From Echria macrotheca (lineage: Eukaryota > Ascomycota > Sordariomycetes > Sordariales > Schizotheciaceae), in contig MU839842.1 of the NCBI GenBank assembly GCA_030411725.1, positions 1 through 64,000 on the forward strand: DNA of 64,000 nucleotides, read 5' to 3'. Shown here piece by piece: positions 38,126 through 50,011 of the stretch. A model generated the notes under the pieces. It had not been told where the DNA came from and searched no databases. It worked only from the letters and a program-made list of their open reading frames with translations. Numbering within the stretch: the stretch's first letter is position 1; each line of letters opens with the position of its first letter. Position numbers and translations under genes: made by a program.

Positions 38126-38741
38126 CCTCTGTTTACAGGAAATAAAATATAAAAGGGCTCGACCTAACGTATATCTAGGGGTTTAGCAATATACAAACCT
38201 ACCTACCCAACTACCTTTTATACCTTTACTTTTATCAGCCTTTAAAAGTTTAAAACCGCGCATATATTAGTAAATAGGCCTCTGACTAATATATATACAG
38301 CTTTCAGGAAAAAAATATCAACAGTGAATTAGACGGCAGATGCGTAAAACGCCATGGCGGGGGGATGCACCCGTAGCAAAAGGGAGGTGCACCCCTATCA
38401 GATGCCTTTAACTAACGCGAGGCGGACAGAGATTTAGATGCCATCCCGCGAATGCCACTGTGCTTATCGTTTTGTATTATTGTCGCCCGACGAATCTGGC
38501 GGCGGATGGTGTTCCCTTGACGATAGATTGTAGTCATTGATCTCTTATATGTGTTTCTTCCGGCCTCAATACGCGATCTACGGTGCGAGACTCAGCAGAC
38601 GAAGCTGGCGTACATGTACGCACTCTCGTAATTCTTTATTAGAAATATTCGAGGTAAAATTTGCAAGTTCCCAAGAGTAGGAGTTTAAAGTAGAAAACCT
38701 TTTTGCAACACTACCTAACGCATCGCAAGATCCGGAATTCT
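38126..38741. other. Transition zone between AT-rich and gene-rich DNA
   Basis: There is no gene here. Base composition changes from AT-rich to balanced over the first 200 bases. A short inverted motif (GGTGCACCCC and GGGGATGCACCC, about 38365-38397) is the only structure seen. Confidence 0.6.
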
Positions 38742-40320
38742 CTAAATATACACATTACCGTACCCATCACCGGGTCCCCGAAGCGCGTCGACCCGGACCG
38801 GATCGACGACCGGACTGCCGTTGAACTCCGCTGGGGGTTCGGGCAGTGGCATATCACGCCAGATTGCCTGGATGCGCTGGGCTGTCTTCAAAAAGCGCGC
38901 GCGGGCTTCCGGCCAGCCCTTTGCCAGCAGCTTGCCGCCGCGCTTGGCCCATTTGCCATCGACCAACACGGCCTCGATGTCGCCGACACTCGCGTGCAGG
39001 ATGACTGCGGCTACGGGGTCTACCCAACCGAGCAACGCTGGCGATGTAGCGTCCCAGACAATGAGGTCGGCCTTGGCACCCTCGGCGATGATCCCAAGGT
39101 CGTTCCTCCGCAGGGCGAGACCGCCATGACGTGTTGCGAGCAAGAAGGCCTGCTCGACTGACATGGGATTACTGCGTGGCAGTTTGTTCTGCTCGAGGAC
39201 GTCCAAGTACCGCTCGTAGCGTGTCTGCTGCAGCCAGATGCGAGCCTGGGTCAGAATGTCGGTGCTGAACGTGATATGAGTATCGACGCCCAGCGAGGCC
39301 TGGTCTTGGATCCCATAGCTGAATGGGTGTGTCTGGCCGTAGTGCATCTCCGACTCTGGTGTGATCGAGATGTACTGATTGGTCGACCGCAGCAGCTCTG
39401 CGCCGGTCGGGGTCAAGAATGAGGTGTGGGAGAAAACAATGGGGATTGAGATATTGAGGTAGTTCAGTGCGTGGATATCTTCGGGCGAGTTGTTGAACCC
39501 CCATGGCCCTTGTAAGGAGTGAGTCGTAATAACCGACACGTTGAGCTCTCTGGTATTCTTCGTTAGTTGCCTGTAGGGCACGCGATGAGCGGTTTCTGTC
39601 TTACCTCGCAAGACCCATGATCTGGTCGATCTCAGCAACATTTGGGTTCGGACCCCAGCCGTCATAAGCAATTCCAAGTGTGGTTGGGGAGTTTTTCAAG
39701 CCCGGGTTTTTGGCCATGTCTCGGAAGATTGGGTACAGCTGTTCGACCGTGATCAAGCCGGTGATATTGGCAAAGGTGAAACCCCAAAATACTCTCGCCC
39801 CGCTGTCAATACAGGCCTGGAGACCAGCCTCGGAGGCGTCTTTGGACCAGGTGTGAGTCGCATGATCAATCGATGAAGTGACCCCAGCGTTGAGAGCCTC
39901 GTAAAGACCGGCGAGCTGGCTGTCGTACACGTCGGTGGCGTTCCAGAAGAAAGGAGCGACGTACGAGCTGTAACGGTTGAAGAACTCAATCAAAGTCGTA
40001 TTGGACGCCATGGTCTTGAACACTGTCTGCCATCCATGGCGGTGGGTGTCGATGAAGCCTGGTGTTATGATCTTGCCGGTGATGTCGACGACCTCAGTCC
40101 CCGGGGGAATCTTTGTGGGCGTCGAGGTAGACACGCTTGCAATGCGGTCACCCGTAACCAGGACGGATCCGCCGCGGATAATTTGCAGCCCCTGTGTTTG
40201 TTGATTGAAAGCCACAACTGTTCCTCCTCGGAAGAGTATGGACCCTGGGTTTGGAGCTGCGCTCGCCGCAGAGGAGAGCACAGATAAAACGACGATGCTG
40301 CTGGCGAGTCTCATCTTCAC
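38742..40320 (-). CDS. Secreted amidohydrolase (TRZ/ATZ-type metal-dependent hydrolase)
   Basis: Two exons, 40320-39605 and 39549-38742, give 507 aa. The 55-nt intron has donor GTAAGA, branch region CAACTAACG and acceptor CAG, and restores the frame at ...MGLAR/ELNVSV. Residues 1-21 (MKMRLASSIVVLSVLSSAASA) look like a signal peptide, which is unusual for this mostly cytosolic family. Metal ligands of the amidohydrolase fold are visible: TPGFIDTHRH (H93, H95), H249 in VITTHS, H280 in VFSHTSF and D328 in SLGVDTH. The C-terminal SVEQAFLLAT...EGAKADLIVWD segment closes the beta-sandwich typical of the TRZ/ATZ and cytosine-deaminase-like group. The substrate cannot be named; deamination or dechlorination of a heterocycle is the family's usual chemistry. 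It is the gene closest to the transposon block. Confidence 0.88.
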
Positions 40321-41654
40321 CCTGTCTTTTGCTGTGTGCTACTTTGAACAACCTAGAAAGGAGGGAGAATGGTTGAGCCACATTTAGAGGGGCATTGCGA
40401 GATTTACATTCCTACGTGCCCGGCGTCTCTGATCGGTTGAACCATACATTCGCACAGCTCCAGCCGTGCGCCTGTACACTCGTGGTAGTATTGCGCAGCA
40501 CGGCCAATAACAACCCTCTGTGCATCGCCAAGGCATGCAATACATATGCAAACTGCATGTCACCTGTCGGCCCAGGATTGTTAAATTGAGTTTCCGTGGT
40601 GACATGGCAGCAGAACCTTAATTCGGCTCTTGGCGACGCCGCATCCCACGATCCCAACCATCTTCAGGAACCCGTCCCGGGGACCGTCTAAGGATCCGTT
40701 ATCAGCTGAGCGCGGCGGACACAAGCGAAGTGGAAGAGAACCAGGGATACAATCGGAGTTACAGAAACATACATGTAGATAGGTAGGTACCTCCCGACTT
40801 TTTTGACCTCTAATTTTGCTGGGAACGCTCACACAGCTCAGAGAGGGACAGCCACGAAACTCCACCATAAGAAGTGCGACTGCCAGAACATGGCAACGTC
40901 TCTTTTTGCAACCTCTGATGGTAGCTACCTATTGACATGCTTGGATCATGCTGCTAGTCTCCTCGCTCTAGCCCGCTCGTCGGTGTTCCTCGCACAACGC
41001 GACGAAACACGCTACTACTTCTTGGTCGTTGTTGCTGACTGCCAGACTCACCTCCTGCCCCTCTCCCTTAACCCCACGTTACTTATCGGTGAAGGCACTG
41101 CGCCGACCTTGGTGACTCTTCGTCTCGGCCACAAACTCTTCCTTGCTGAACTAGAACAACAAATAACTGGCCTGGTCATATCCAATCTTTCCTCCGGCAA
41201 CAGCATCGTTGGGACTGAGGAGTTCGTGCCGCCACTCCCGAGACTTGCGAGATTCGTTCCAACGCACGACAGTGATACCATCCCACCATAGGAACATAAC
41301 GCTAAAGAAGAACGTAATCTGAGCGAGTATGAGTCTGTGAAAAGGGGTTCTTGGCGCTGGCGTGCCTGGATCCCCACCAAACATGTCGGACGATCCCGGT
41401 GTCGAGGTGTCTATCGTCGTTCGTTCGTAAAAGAGAACAATTGGTGCCGAACTAAACTGACCAGTCGAAATGAATGGGCAAAAAGTGAGCAACGCTGGGG
41501 TTCATTACATAAAGCAACCAGGCTTACTACAGTACAACTCGAATCGGCCTCGGAATGTACTAACTGCAAGACGGGGTTCCTTTTTTGGTTTACACATGAG
41601 TGAACCTCAGCGCCTCACAAACCCATCCCGTCATAGGTACCTAAGGTAGGTAGG
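40321..41654. other. Intergenic region, no supported gene
   Basis: Two weak frames exist: plus 40803-41291 (162 codons) and minus 41492-41151 (113 codons, with a hydrophobic stretch LILAQITFFFSVMFLWW). Neither has a recognisable domain, and they overlap each other. TAGGTAGGTACCT-type motifs occur at about 40780-40792 and 41633-41662. Confidence 0.5.
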
Positions 41655-42865
41655 CTAGGTACTCTTGTCCATCTTCTGCAGCACCATTTTTACGTCGTCA
41701 TGAAAGCCCTGTCTCCAAGACTCTTCACCACGCTTGGGAACCCAGCCCAGCTTCCTCCCCACGCTGGCAACCGTTCGCGCGTTACTTGCAAACACCACCT
41801 CGACTGTATCCTCATCGGCTGTGCCCCTAGACTGCGCGACGGCCCTGGTGGCATCCGCCAGCGAAACGCTCTCAACGATTGCATCCCCAAGCTTGCCCGC
41901 TTGAAGCAGCGCCTGCGCAACGCCTTCGGCCAGCTCCATCCAGCTGTGTCGTCCATTGCCACCGAACAAAATACCCTTCTTCCCGGTGGGGAGACCTTCG
42001 CCTCCCTTGCCGACGATGGTCTCGAGCACTTTCTGGTAGAGTGCGGCCACGTCCTCGACATGCACGTAATCCCAAACCGCTTTTCCGTCACCAATCACCA
42101 CTACCTTCCCAGTCACCATCGCCATCTGTGCCAACTGCGGGACTGCGATGCTCATCTTATTCGATAATCCTGTGCCAATGCCATAAATGATTGGGCTCAT
42201 CATGACCACGGTTTTTACACCCAGCTCGATACCAGCATCGATAAAAGCAAGCTCGCCCGTGCGCTGAGGGTAAGGCATAACGGCATCGCGCTCCTTCTCA
42301 AAAGTGTAGACATCGTCATGGACATCGTCGAATTCCCGATCCGGAGGAGAATGGACATATTTGCCCGATACGGGCAGGTCGCCGACGCTGTGATGGATTG
42401 TATTAGCTATTTGCCATTTGGGGGAACAAGTCCCGAGACAGCCCAAATATGACCAAAGAAGGGAATAATTCGCATCCGATCTGACACTTACTTAGATGTG
42501 CCGGAGGTCTGAATCATCCAAACATCTTTGTTCGTAACTGCTTTTCGTTGGGCTAGACCATGGAGCAGTGCAAGAAGCGACGGGGTGTGATAGCCTAGAG
42601 TGCAGCAGATAACGATGTCATGGGACGCTGCCGCGGCGGTTGCTGCCTCTGTGTCGTCGAGTCCTTCATACAGAATCGGGTTGACCTGCTCCGGGCCATA
42701 GGTCGCCGTGAGAGTCTCCGCTGCCGCCTTCGAGCGTAGAAGGCAGCCTATGGGGCGGTGTATCTTGAGGTCGGGTGACGCGAGGAGCGTACTAAGGACG
42801 GTTCCGCCTATGTAACCTGTCGGGCCGGTGAGGAGAACTTTGGGGATGTCCGTGGTCATGATCAC
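41655..42865 (-). CDS. NAD-dependent epimerase/dehydratase-like protein
   Basis: Two exons, 42865-42492 and 42387-41655, give 368 aa. The 104-nt intron has donor GTAAGT, branch GCTAATAC and acceptor CACAG and joins TSGTS/NVGDLP. The N-terminus MIMTTDIPKVLLTGPTGYIGG has the Rossmann glycine motif TGxxGxxG of extended short-chain dehydrogenases. The middle (VVMMSPIIYGIGTG, then DGKAVWDYVHVEDVA) matches the substrate-side segments of fungal nucleoside-sugar-epimerase-like proteins. No clear YxxxK catalytic pair is seen at the usual place (a tyrosine occurs in YPQRTGE), so activity is uncertain. It could be an NAD(P)-binding regulator or reductase rather than a true sugar epimerase. It lies in a run of leftward genes with its own promoter space of about 830 bp. 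Confidence 0.82.
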
Positions 42866-43693
42866 AATTCTTCTGTTTCCAGGTCTCTGTGTTTTTGGGC
42901 GTCCATGGGTACTCGACTCAACTGAGGATGATTCCAGGAGAAGTGCTTGTGTATGGAGCTGACTGGCGCCCCTTTAAATGCTAGAGGGTAGATGCACCAG
43001 GTCTCAAGCCATCCCGAAGTCATTCCAAATGAGAACCAGGCTGATCAGGCGATTAGGTCCCAGCAATTGCCTCTGAAGCCGGCAGCTCAGGTATCTACCT
43101 ATGAAGATTCGGCCGGTCTGTGATCCGGCTCGGAGACTTGCACTTCGCTTGATGAACTTATTGGCTGACGCATTCCACCCGGCTGCGGAAGCGGACCGGG
43201 ACGTCGGAGGAACTCCTTTTTGTCGGCCCCCGACGCGCTAATTCAATCCGTCCCCTAAATGGCGTATCCCGGCCGGCCCACTGCCAATACCGCCGAAGTT
43301 GCGGCGGAAGCACGTCATGCTTAACCCGCCGTCCCCTCCATGATACCTATTCTCGGCGAGTCCATTGCCAATACCGCCGAAGATGCGGCGAAAGCATGTC
43401 ATGTCGAACCCGCCACCGAAGGTAGATACATATCTATGAGAGAATCTCGGCTAGATGCATTCAAGTGTCCCGACACTTGCTGAGGAATCATCCATTGCTA
43501 GGGCTAGGTCCATGTACCTAACTACCTTAGGTCCAGAGAACGACCTAGAACAAGAAAAGACGAAACCTTTGCTACCTATCTAATCTATGTGGTTTCTCGA
43601 AGAAGGAGGTGGTGGGCCACAAAGCAAGTCCGTCGGCTAGAAAACCCGTTGCTAGTTCCCATTGCGAACCTTTGTTGTTCCGACCGGTAGATG
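42866..43693. other. Intergenic region with an 84-bp imperfect tandem repeat
   Basis: No gene was found. Two copies of an 84-bp unit containing TGCCAATACCGCCGAAG begin near 43270 and 43354. Differences between them are largely C/T and G/A. A TACCTAACTACCTTAGGT motif lies at about 43515-43532. Confidence 0.7.
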
Positions 43694-45932
43694 TTACATG
43701 ATCCGGAACTCTTGCTTCTCCCCATCCCAAGGCTTCGATACATTACCCAGAGCAAAGCCTATGCGCCGGTAAAAGCCGGACTGTGTGGGATGTACCATGA
43801 CGGCTATCCAGCCATCCCGCCGAATGCGCAGGAATAGCACCTCTCCTTCTGGCTTATCCAAGAGCTCCAGCGTCTCTTTGGGGTCGTCAGGCCAATACGG
43901 CCAGAGTTCGCCATCGACCTCGACCCTTGGATCACTCGTGACGAGTATTCTGCCACGTAAATAGTAGCAATTGATAGTCAGAACGCCGGAGATGACCTCG
44001 CCAAACGGGTTCCGAGGGTCAACGAGCACCGTGTGGCAGCTAACATAATCTGCATCGAGGTAGACTGATTCCGCATGCCCAAGCACCATCAGCGGACCAT
44101 CGACGGCAGCCCAGGACCAGGAGGGCGCTCGTTCTCGCAGGGTACGCTCTCCGCTTGTGGTATCGGTGTCCTCGGTGAATGCTCGACCGCGACGAACAGT
44201 AGTTGGAAGCCACAAGCTCGCCGAGTCTATCGACCCTTCCCGTCTCCAGGCTAGGTCACGAGGGAGATCTCTCTCCCATATGCCCGCCAGGTACCGTCCC
44301 CAGCTGCCATCAACAATCGTGCCAAGCTTACTTGCAAGTCCGGCGATGGCGGGAAGCTTGTCCGAAGGCCGCGACATGTTTCTCGCCGAGAAGTTCACAA
44401 CAAAGTCGCTCCATCGACGGTTGGCCTCTTCCTGGGTTTTAGGAAGCCGGAGGCCGAAGCTTCCGTGGACGACGCCGTGGGTACTTTTCGGCAAAGCGAA
44501 GTGGTGACACACCAGGTGTGGCCCGGTGCTGGCAAAAAGCAAGAGTCTTGGCGAGAGGTACCATTCCTGGAAGGCCCAAGCCCGACTAGAAATAGGCTCA
44601 CTATTCAGCGGAGGCGTGGGTCTGGAGTTAGTTGTCGCCAGCATGACATCGACTCCTGCGTCGTCGTTGCGGTTGTGAATGATACAGGTGGGCTTGCCAT
44701 CAAGCAAACCTCCCGAGGTATTTGATGACGCAGCTGCCACGATGGTAATATATGCACCCCCATATACGGTTTGCATGCGTCCTGATTCGATTGCAAAATC
44801 CGCCGCGGCTGCTGTATCATCCGCCTCTTCCCCCGGGTCTCCACGTTGGATAATGCACAGTGCATCAACCCAGAGATATCGAATCCCCAGCTCTCGAGTC
44901 ACACAGACACTCTCTCTTATCGTCAGCGGTAGAGAGTCCTCAAAGAAACCGATCATCATGTCCGTAATTGTGCTTGCTGTTGTCCTGAAGGCGGTGCCAT
45001 AGCCCCAGCAATATGATAAGGCGGCATACCGGAGCCCGTGTGACGTGGGAAACGAGAATGCTTCGTTCCTGTTCTCGCCATTGGTCTCCACAAGCTTTAT
45101 CCAGGGGTATTCTCCAAGATCAAGGAGGCGCGTTGGCAGATTGACAGGGTCAGCCCGACAATCATGCTGGGAGTCACATGCTGCCAGATTCACCCTCGCC
45201 GTCTCCCACATAAGTGTCTTGTTTGGACTTTGGATTGTTTTTCCATGTGTCCTAGGCGAGGCTTCCGGGATATCATTAGCAAAGCTGGCAAAATCGGCCG
45301 CGTGAAATATGTAAGCCTTACTGGTTTCTGTGGCTGCCGCCCTAGTCTTTATGCCATCCCAGAGTTCGTCCCAGAGTTCGTCCGCGGATCTCTTTTCTGA
45401 GGTCCTCATGTTAGTTCTAGGAGCTTTATTTCCTTGAGAAATATCACAAAGTGTAAATGGGGCACTTACCGAATGGGGCACGCTTCAGTTCAAGGTAATC
45501 CTGCTTCAGGACGGGCAAGCCGCTAGGGCCAGTCTGAAGCAACTTTAACCTGTTGGCATCGCGGTATCCGTCAAGCTCCAATCCAATTTCATACGTGTCT
45601 AATGGATGTTTAGATCTGTTTAGGTCGAGTTGTTGCCAGACCAAACTGCAGAGAATACAACCGACCCGAAGTCCTTCCTCTACTGCCCTCCCGCTTCCGA
45701 GGTCCGATATCCAGACCCCCGTTGTGGCCGCAGCTATGGTCAGACTGTTGGCAGCACAAGCGCACGGATCACAAAGGCCTTGGTCGTTGACTTCTGTTTC
45801 GTAGTAGTCCAGTGTGCGCTTGAGTTGTCGCCTGGGACTGTTGTCCCGCTTGGATCCTCTCTGGGGAGCGGGGGACGCTTCTGCTTTGGAGTCGGTTTCC
45901 ATGACGGTTTCAGGGGCAATCCCGAGCCTCAC
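43694..45932 (-). CDS. HET-domain protein (heterokaryon-incompatibility family)
   Basis: Two exons, 45932-45470 and 45396-43694, give 721 aa. The 73-nt intron has donor GTAAGT, branch GAACTAACA and acceptor CAG. The HET signature is at about residues 276-286 (RYAALSYCWG), followed by LPLTIRESVCVTRELGIRYL and WVDALCIIQ, then the conserved QTVYGGAYITIVAA block. The N-terminus has a Cys-rich segment (CDPCACAAN...CILCSLVW) usual upstream of HET domains. HET proteins trigger cell death or growth arrest after fusion of unlike individuals, often with an NLR or other partner; no partner gene is seen nearby. The C-terminal half (KLGTIVDGSWGRYLAGIWE...) is typical of solo HET proteins. Location near a transposon block fits a fast-evolving family. 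Confidence 0.92.
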
Positions 45933-46197
45933 CCCTTTTGGTGCCTGCCTATTGCCGCCCTAGTGTTCGGTTGGCGTCTTGGTGCAGATATATCGATCTT
46001 GGCTTCACCGTTGTTTTTGGTTTGTTGTTGAAATTCCCCCGGACAAACCCCGCTTTTCCTTCGAGTGGACAGCAATCCGGCGGAGCACTCTAACCAGTGA
46101 TGCAGTTCACGGGCCTAAAACTCATGACTCAGCCAGATTCTGATATTTGGGCGGCTGGATAAGGTACAGGGCAAAAATGAGGAAAAAAAGACTGTTT

Positions 46198-46322
46198 GGG
46201 CGGGCTGGGATTCGAACCCAGGTCTTTCAATGAACGCTTTGATATAATTAGAAAACAACGCTGGATTTCGCTTAGGGAAAGAATACGCTCAGTGAATGCG
46301 CTGACCATTACGCTACCCGCCC
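46198..46322 (-). tRNA. Intron-containing tRNA-like gene, anticodon unresolved
   Basis: On the minus strand a perfect 7-bp acceptor stem (GGGCGGG/CCCGCCC) closes a 125-nt unit. The D arm reads GCGTAATGGTCAGCGC (A box) and the T arm CTGGGTTCGAATCCCAG with a canonical B box (GGTTCGAATCC). The length implies an intron of about 52 nt. The anticodon stem (TTCAC against TTGAA) pairs only 4 of 5, and U33 is not where expected, so I cannot assign an amino acid. It may be a true spliced tRNA with an unusual anticodon arm or a decayed copy. Confidence 0.7.
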
Positions 46323-46557
46323 TTGTGCTCTGTTTCGGTAAACATGGTAGTGCCGTCTGAGTTTATCTACACCCTCCATTGAGGCCGCCGTGCCAAAGAG
46401 AGTTGTATTTGGATTAGTTCGCATTCATGGTATCCATGATCAAGACAGGAATGCTACTCGTTGACAAATTAGGTTCCCAACTCTAATAACTACCAAGTGG
46501 TATCCGGCAGTGGTACAAAAGATGCAATCTGAATTAGTCCTCAAACCCGGCTGCAAT

Positions 46558-49285
46558 CTACTTCTTCACGTCAAACCGGTCTAGGTCCATGACTTTAGCC
46601 CAGGCAGCCACAAAATCAGACACCATTTTGTCTTGTCCTCCGGCCTCAGCATAGGCCTCGCAGATGGCCCTAAGCTCGGCGTGTGAGCCAAACACGAGAT
46701 CAGCCCGCGTAGCCGTCCATTTCTTGTCACCAGAAGCCCTGTCCTTGCCCGTGAATAGCTCGCCACCACTGCTCTCGTCTGGAGTCCAGAAAGTGTTCAT
46801 GTCGAGCAAGTTGACGAAAAAGTCATTAGTCAAGACCCCGGGTCGAGCCGTCAAAATACCCTTGGAGGAGCGGTCAAAGTTTGCCCCTAGGGCGCGCATT
46901 CCGCCGACGAGAACCGCCATCTCGGGTACAGTCAAGGTCAACTGCTGTGCTTTATCGACCAGAAGCTCTTCAGTGCGTGCCATCGCCCAGCCCGAGGTGT
47001 TGCGAAAATTGCGGAACCCATCGGCTTGCGAGTTCAGATGCTCAAAGGTCGATATGTCGGTATTTTCCTGGGTGGTATCAACACGCCCGACGGTGAAGCG
47101 TACAACGATGTTCTTGTACCCGGCGTCAGCCGCTGCCTTCTCGACCGCAGCATTTCCTCCGAGGACAATAAGATCCGCCAGTGAGACCTGCCTGCCGTTC
47201 TTATTGGCCGTGTTGAAGGCGTTCTTGATTTTTGTCAACTACGGTATATGGTTAGTAGGTAATGACGTTAGACATACGCCACCGAAGGCTAAAAAGACTC
47301 ACGGTGGATAAAGTAGTCCGCAGCTGTTTGGGATTGTTCACCAGCCACGACACCTGAGGTTCCAAAGCAATTCGGGCACCGTTGGCACCACCTCTCTTGT
47401 CGCCCCCGCGGAACGTCGAAGCAGAGCCCCAAGCAGTTGACACAAGATTGGGCACGGTCAAACCGGGGGTCGCCAAAATACGTTTCTTCAGCTCTGCTGC
47501 ATCCGCATCCGTGATGGGAGGGTGATTAACGTCGGGGAGGGGGTCCTGCCAAATGAAACGCTGTTTGGGCACCTCTGGGCCAAGGTACCGGGAAATAGGG
47601 CCCATATCACGATGGATAAGCTTGACTGTTTGTAATTCAAAGTCAGAACGCCCCTGAACACAAGTGGAGGCTTGAGCGTACACCATGCATCAGCGAATGC
47701 ATTGGTTAGCTTCTCGGGGTGATCGTGCCAGTTCTTCGCAAAAGAACTGTAGACGGGATCCTCACGCAAAGCGAGGTCACTGACGAGCATGGTTGCGCGT
47801 CGGAAGGTCTTGTTGAAAGGGTCGGGGTATTCACGAGCGCTCTCGAGGGCCTCGTACTGAAAAGAGCCAGACGGGCCTTTGACAAGTGTCCACTCATTCT
47901 TGAAGAGGCTTTTCAGGTAATCTATTGGATGTCAGACCTTCAACTCCGAGAGGACAGCTACCAAGGACAGAGCTACCATTGCTCCATTTTGTTGGGGTTT
48001 TCGACCAGATAACTTCCATACCGCTGGTGATGGCATCGTTGGAGTGGCCAGTGCCAAACTTGTTGGACCAGCCGAAGCCCTGCTGTTCAAGAGTGGCACC
48101 CTCGGGAGGATCGCCCAGTGCTGCAACCGAGAAAATAACATTGTTAGCCTATCGCGGCTGTTCACGCTGGTATTGGCTTCTACTTACGCTCGGGTGAAGC
48201 ACCATGGGTCTTGCCAAAAGCGTGGCCTCCAGCAATAAGGGCCACCGTCTCCGAGTCGTTCATACCCATGCGGGAAAAAGCGGTGCGGATATCCTTGGCT
48301 GAGGCTATGGGGTCGCCCTTACCATTAGGGCCTTGGGGATTGACGTAGATGAGGCCCATGTGAGTGGCGGCGAGCGGTTTCTCCAGCTGACTCGCGCGTT
48401 GTCCAAAGTCCGTGCTTCCGTTGTAGCGGACGTCGTTCCCGTCGGGCACGAAAGTGGTCTCAGACCCCCAGTAGATGCTCTCATCCGCCTGCCAAGTGTC
48501 GGCCCGGCCCGCACCAAAACCAAGCACAGGAAATCCCATGTCTTCGAGAGCCACATTTCCGGCCAGGAGCATCAGGTCTGCCCACGATATCGACTTTCCG
48601 TATTTCTGCTTGATGGGCCACAGCAGACGCCGAGCTCTGTCGAGATTGGCGTTGTCAGGCCAGCTGCTAAGCGAGGCAAAGCGTTGCTGACCCTGCAGCG
48701 GACCGAAGACGCCATGGTCAGATGGTGTTTCTGGTCAACTCGAAACATCAAAGGGGTAATACACACCGGTGAGCCACCGCCACGCCCATCCATGATACGG
48801 TAAGTCCCAGCGCTGTGCCAAGCCATGCGAATGAACAAACCGCCATAGTGACCAAAGTCTGCTGGCCACCATGGTTGTGATTTGGTCAATGATGTTCTCA
48901 GGTCCGACTTGACCGCCTTGTCTGTGCTCCCATATCAGTCCTGCAGCCCGCAGGTGATTATCATGGAATTGTACTGACAATCAAGCTTGGAAAACTCGGT
49001 GGCATAATTGAAGTTGGCATCGTGTGGGCTCTGCTGCGGAGAAAACTGGCGTAGAATGTCCAATCTCAGTTGACATGGCCACCAGTCGCGACTAAGGGTT
49101 CCGCCACCGGCCGCATCGTTCAAGGTTGGGCATTTGCCAAACGAGTTGATGAGCGAGTTGAGGGATGGCTCATCACTTCTTGCCGTAAAGGCGTCTCGCT
49201 TGATGGCTGTGGCAGCGTAGGGACAACCCTCTGCCGACACGAGGGGGAGGAGGCCGATGAGGGTGTAAAGGAGGAAGGGCGCCAT
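46558..49285 (-). CDS. katG2: Secreted catalase-peroxidase (KatG2-type)
   Basis: Seven exons (49285-48979, 48921-48767, 48692-48188, 48120-47977, 47921-47682, 47625-47303, 47238-46558) give 784 aa, the usual length for extracellular fungal KatG2. A signal peptide MAPFLLYTLIGLLPLVSAEG replaces the start of cytosolic KatG1. Distal haem residues R134, W137 and H138 are in RMAWHSAGTYR. The proximal His is H311 in GGHAFGKTHGA. W137, Y270 (GLIYVNPQ) and M357 (SGMEVIW) form the Trp-Tyr-Met adduct needed for catalase activity. The second, non-catalytic peroxidase domain is intact to the C-terminus (ending LDRFDVKK). Introns of 55-74 nt all follow GT-AG. It breaks down hydrogen peroxide outside the cell, a role linked in plant pathogens to host oxidative bursts. 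Confidence 0.95.
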
Positions 49286-50011
49286 TTTAGGTTTTCTGCC
49301 GTAGTACTGCCCCTCGTGGCAGAATTGACTCTATTATTGCTGGCTTGTGACCGGGATCCTGCCTTGGCCGACTGCTGGTGGGGAAGAGACAACGTCGACA
49401 TGTCATAATCATTTCAGAACTCCGTGCGAGCTGACTTCACGAATCCATGTCACATGCACAGACTGTCCGTTCGCAGAGACGGTGGCTTCAGTCCCGGCAG
49501 TCTCAAATGTTTTTGACGAAGAGTTACCAAGAAGTTATCTATATGATCTTGGTAACTTAAAGGAACAGGACGGAACAACCGAGGACTTGAGCTGAAGTGC
49601 CAGTTGTCCGGTTCCACATTCTGTTCGACACACTGGGAACCAGCCTGTGTCCAACCTCCTTCCTCAAAGATCCAGGCAATGACCCGCTTGTGGAAAGTAG
49701 GTACTTAGCCCCTGGCACCTTCAATTTCTCGCCTCAATGACGTATGCGAAAGTATCTGACGATCGACATTGTTTGCAACATCTACCGCACAGCTAATTGC
49801 GAGTCCATGCTCCAGAACCCATTTGTTGCAACAGTTCTCGATATCGAACTGCTATGATCCGCGTTGTGGCAATAATTGGACCATAGGTAGTTGAGCTGTT
49901 CTAGCTGAACCAATAGTACCTACCCATGTAAAGAGAGGAAACAACTTCCTAATCAACCTACCCGGCGGACAGTGTGCCTCTGCACTCGACATTGATATAA
50001 TTCGTGAAAAT
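49286..50011. other. Intergenic region upstream of the catalase-peroxidase gene
   Basis: No gene was found. It includes the katG2 promoter. A GTAGGTACTTAG motif lies at about 49698-49709 and TAGTACCTACC at about 49914-49924. No convincing TATA box was found near the katG2 start. Confidence 0.5.

Noticed and set aside
40803..41492. Two overlapping hypothetical frames (162 codons plus, 113 codons minus)
   Set aside because: Neither has a domain, signal or homologue I recognise, and each is the shadow of the other; kept only as a note in the intergenic entry.
41872..42190. Several overlapping frames in both strands within the epimerase-like gene
   Set aside because: They are shadows of the real coding frame with no independent support.
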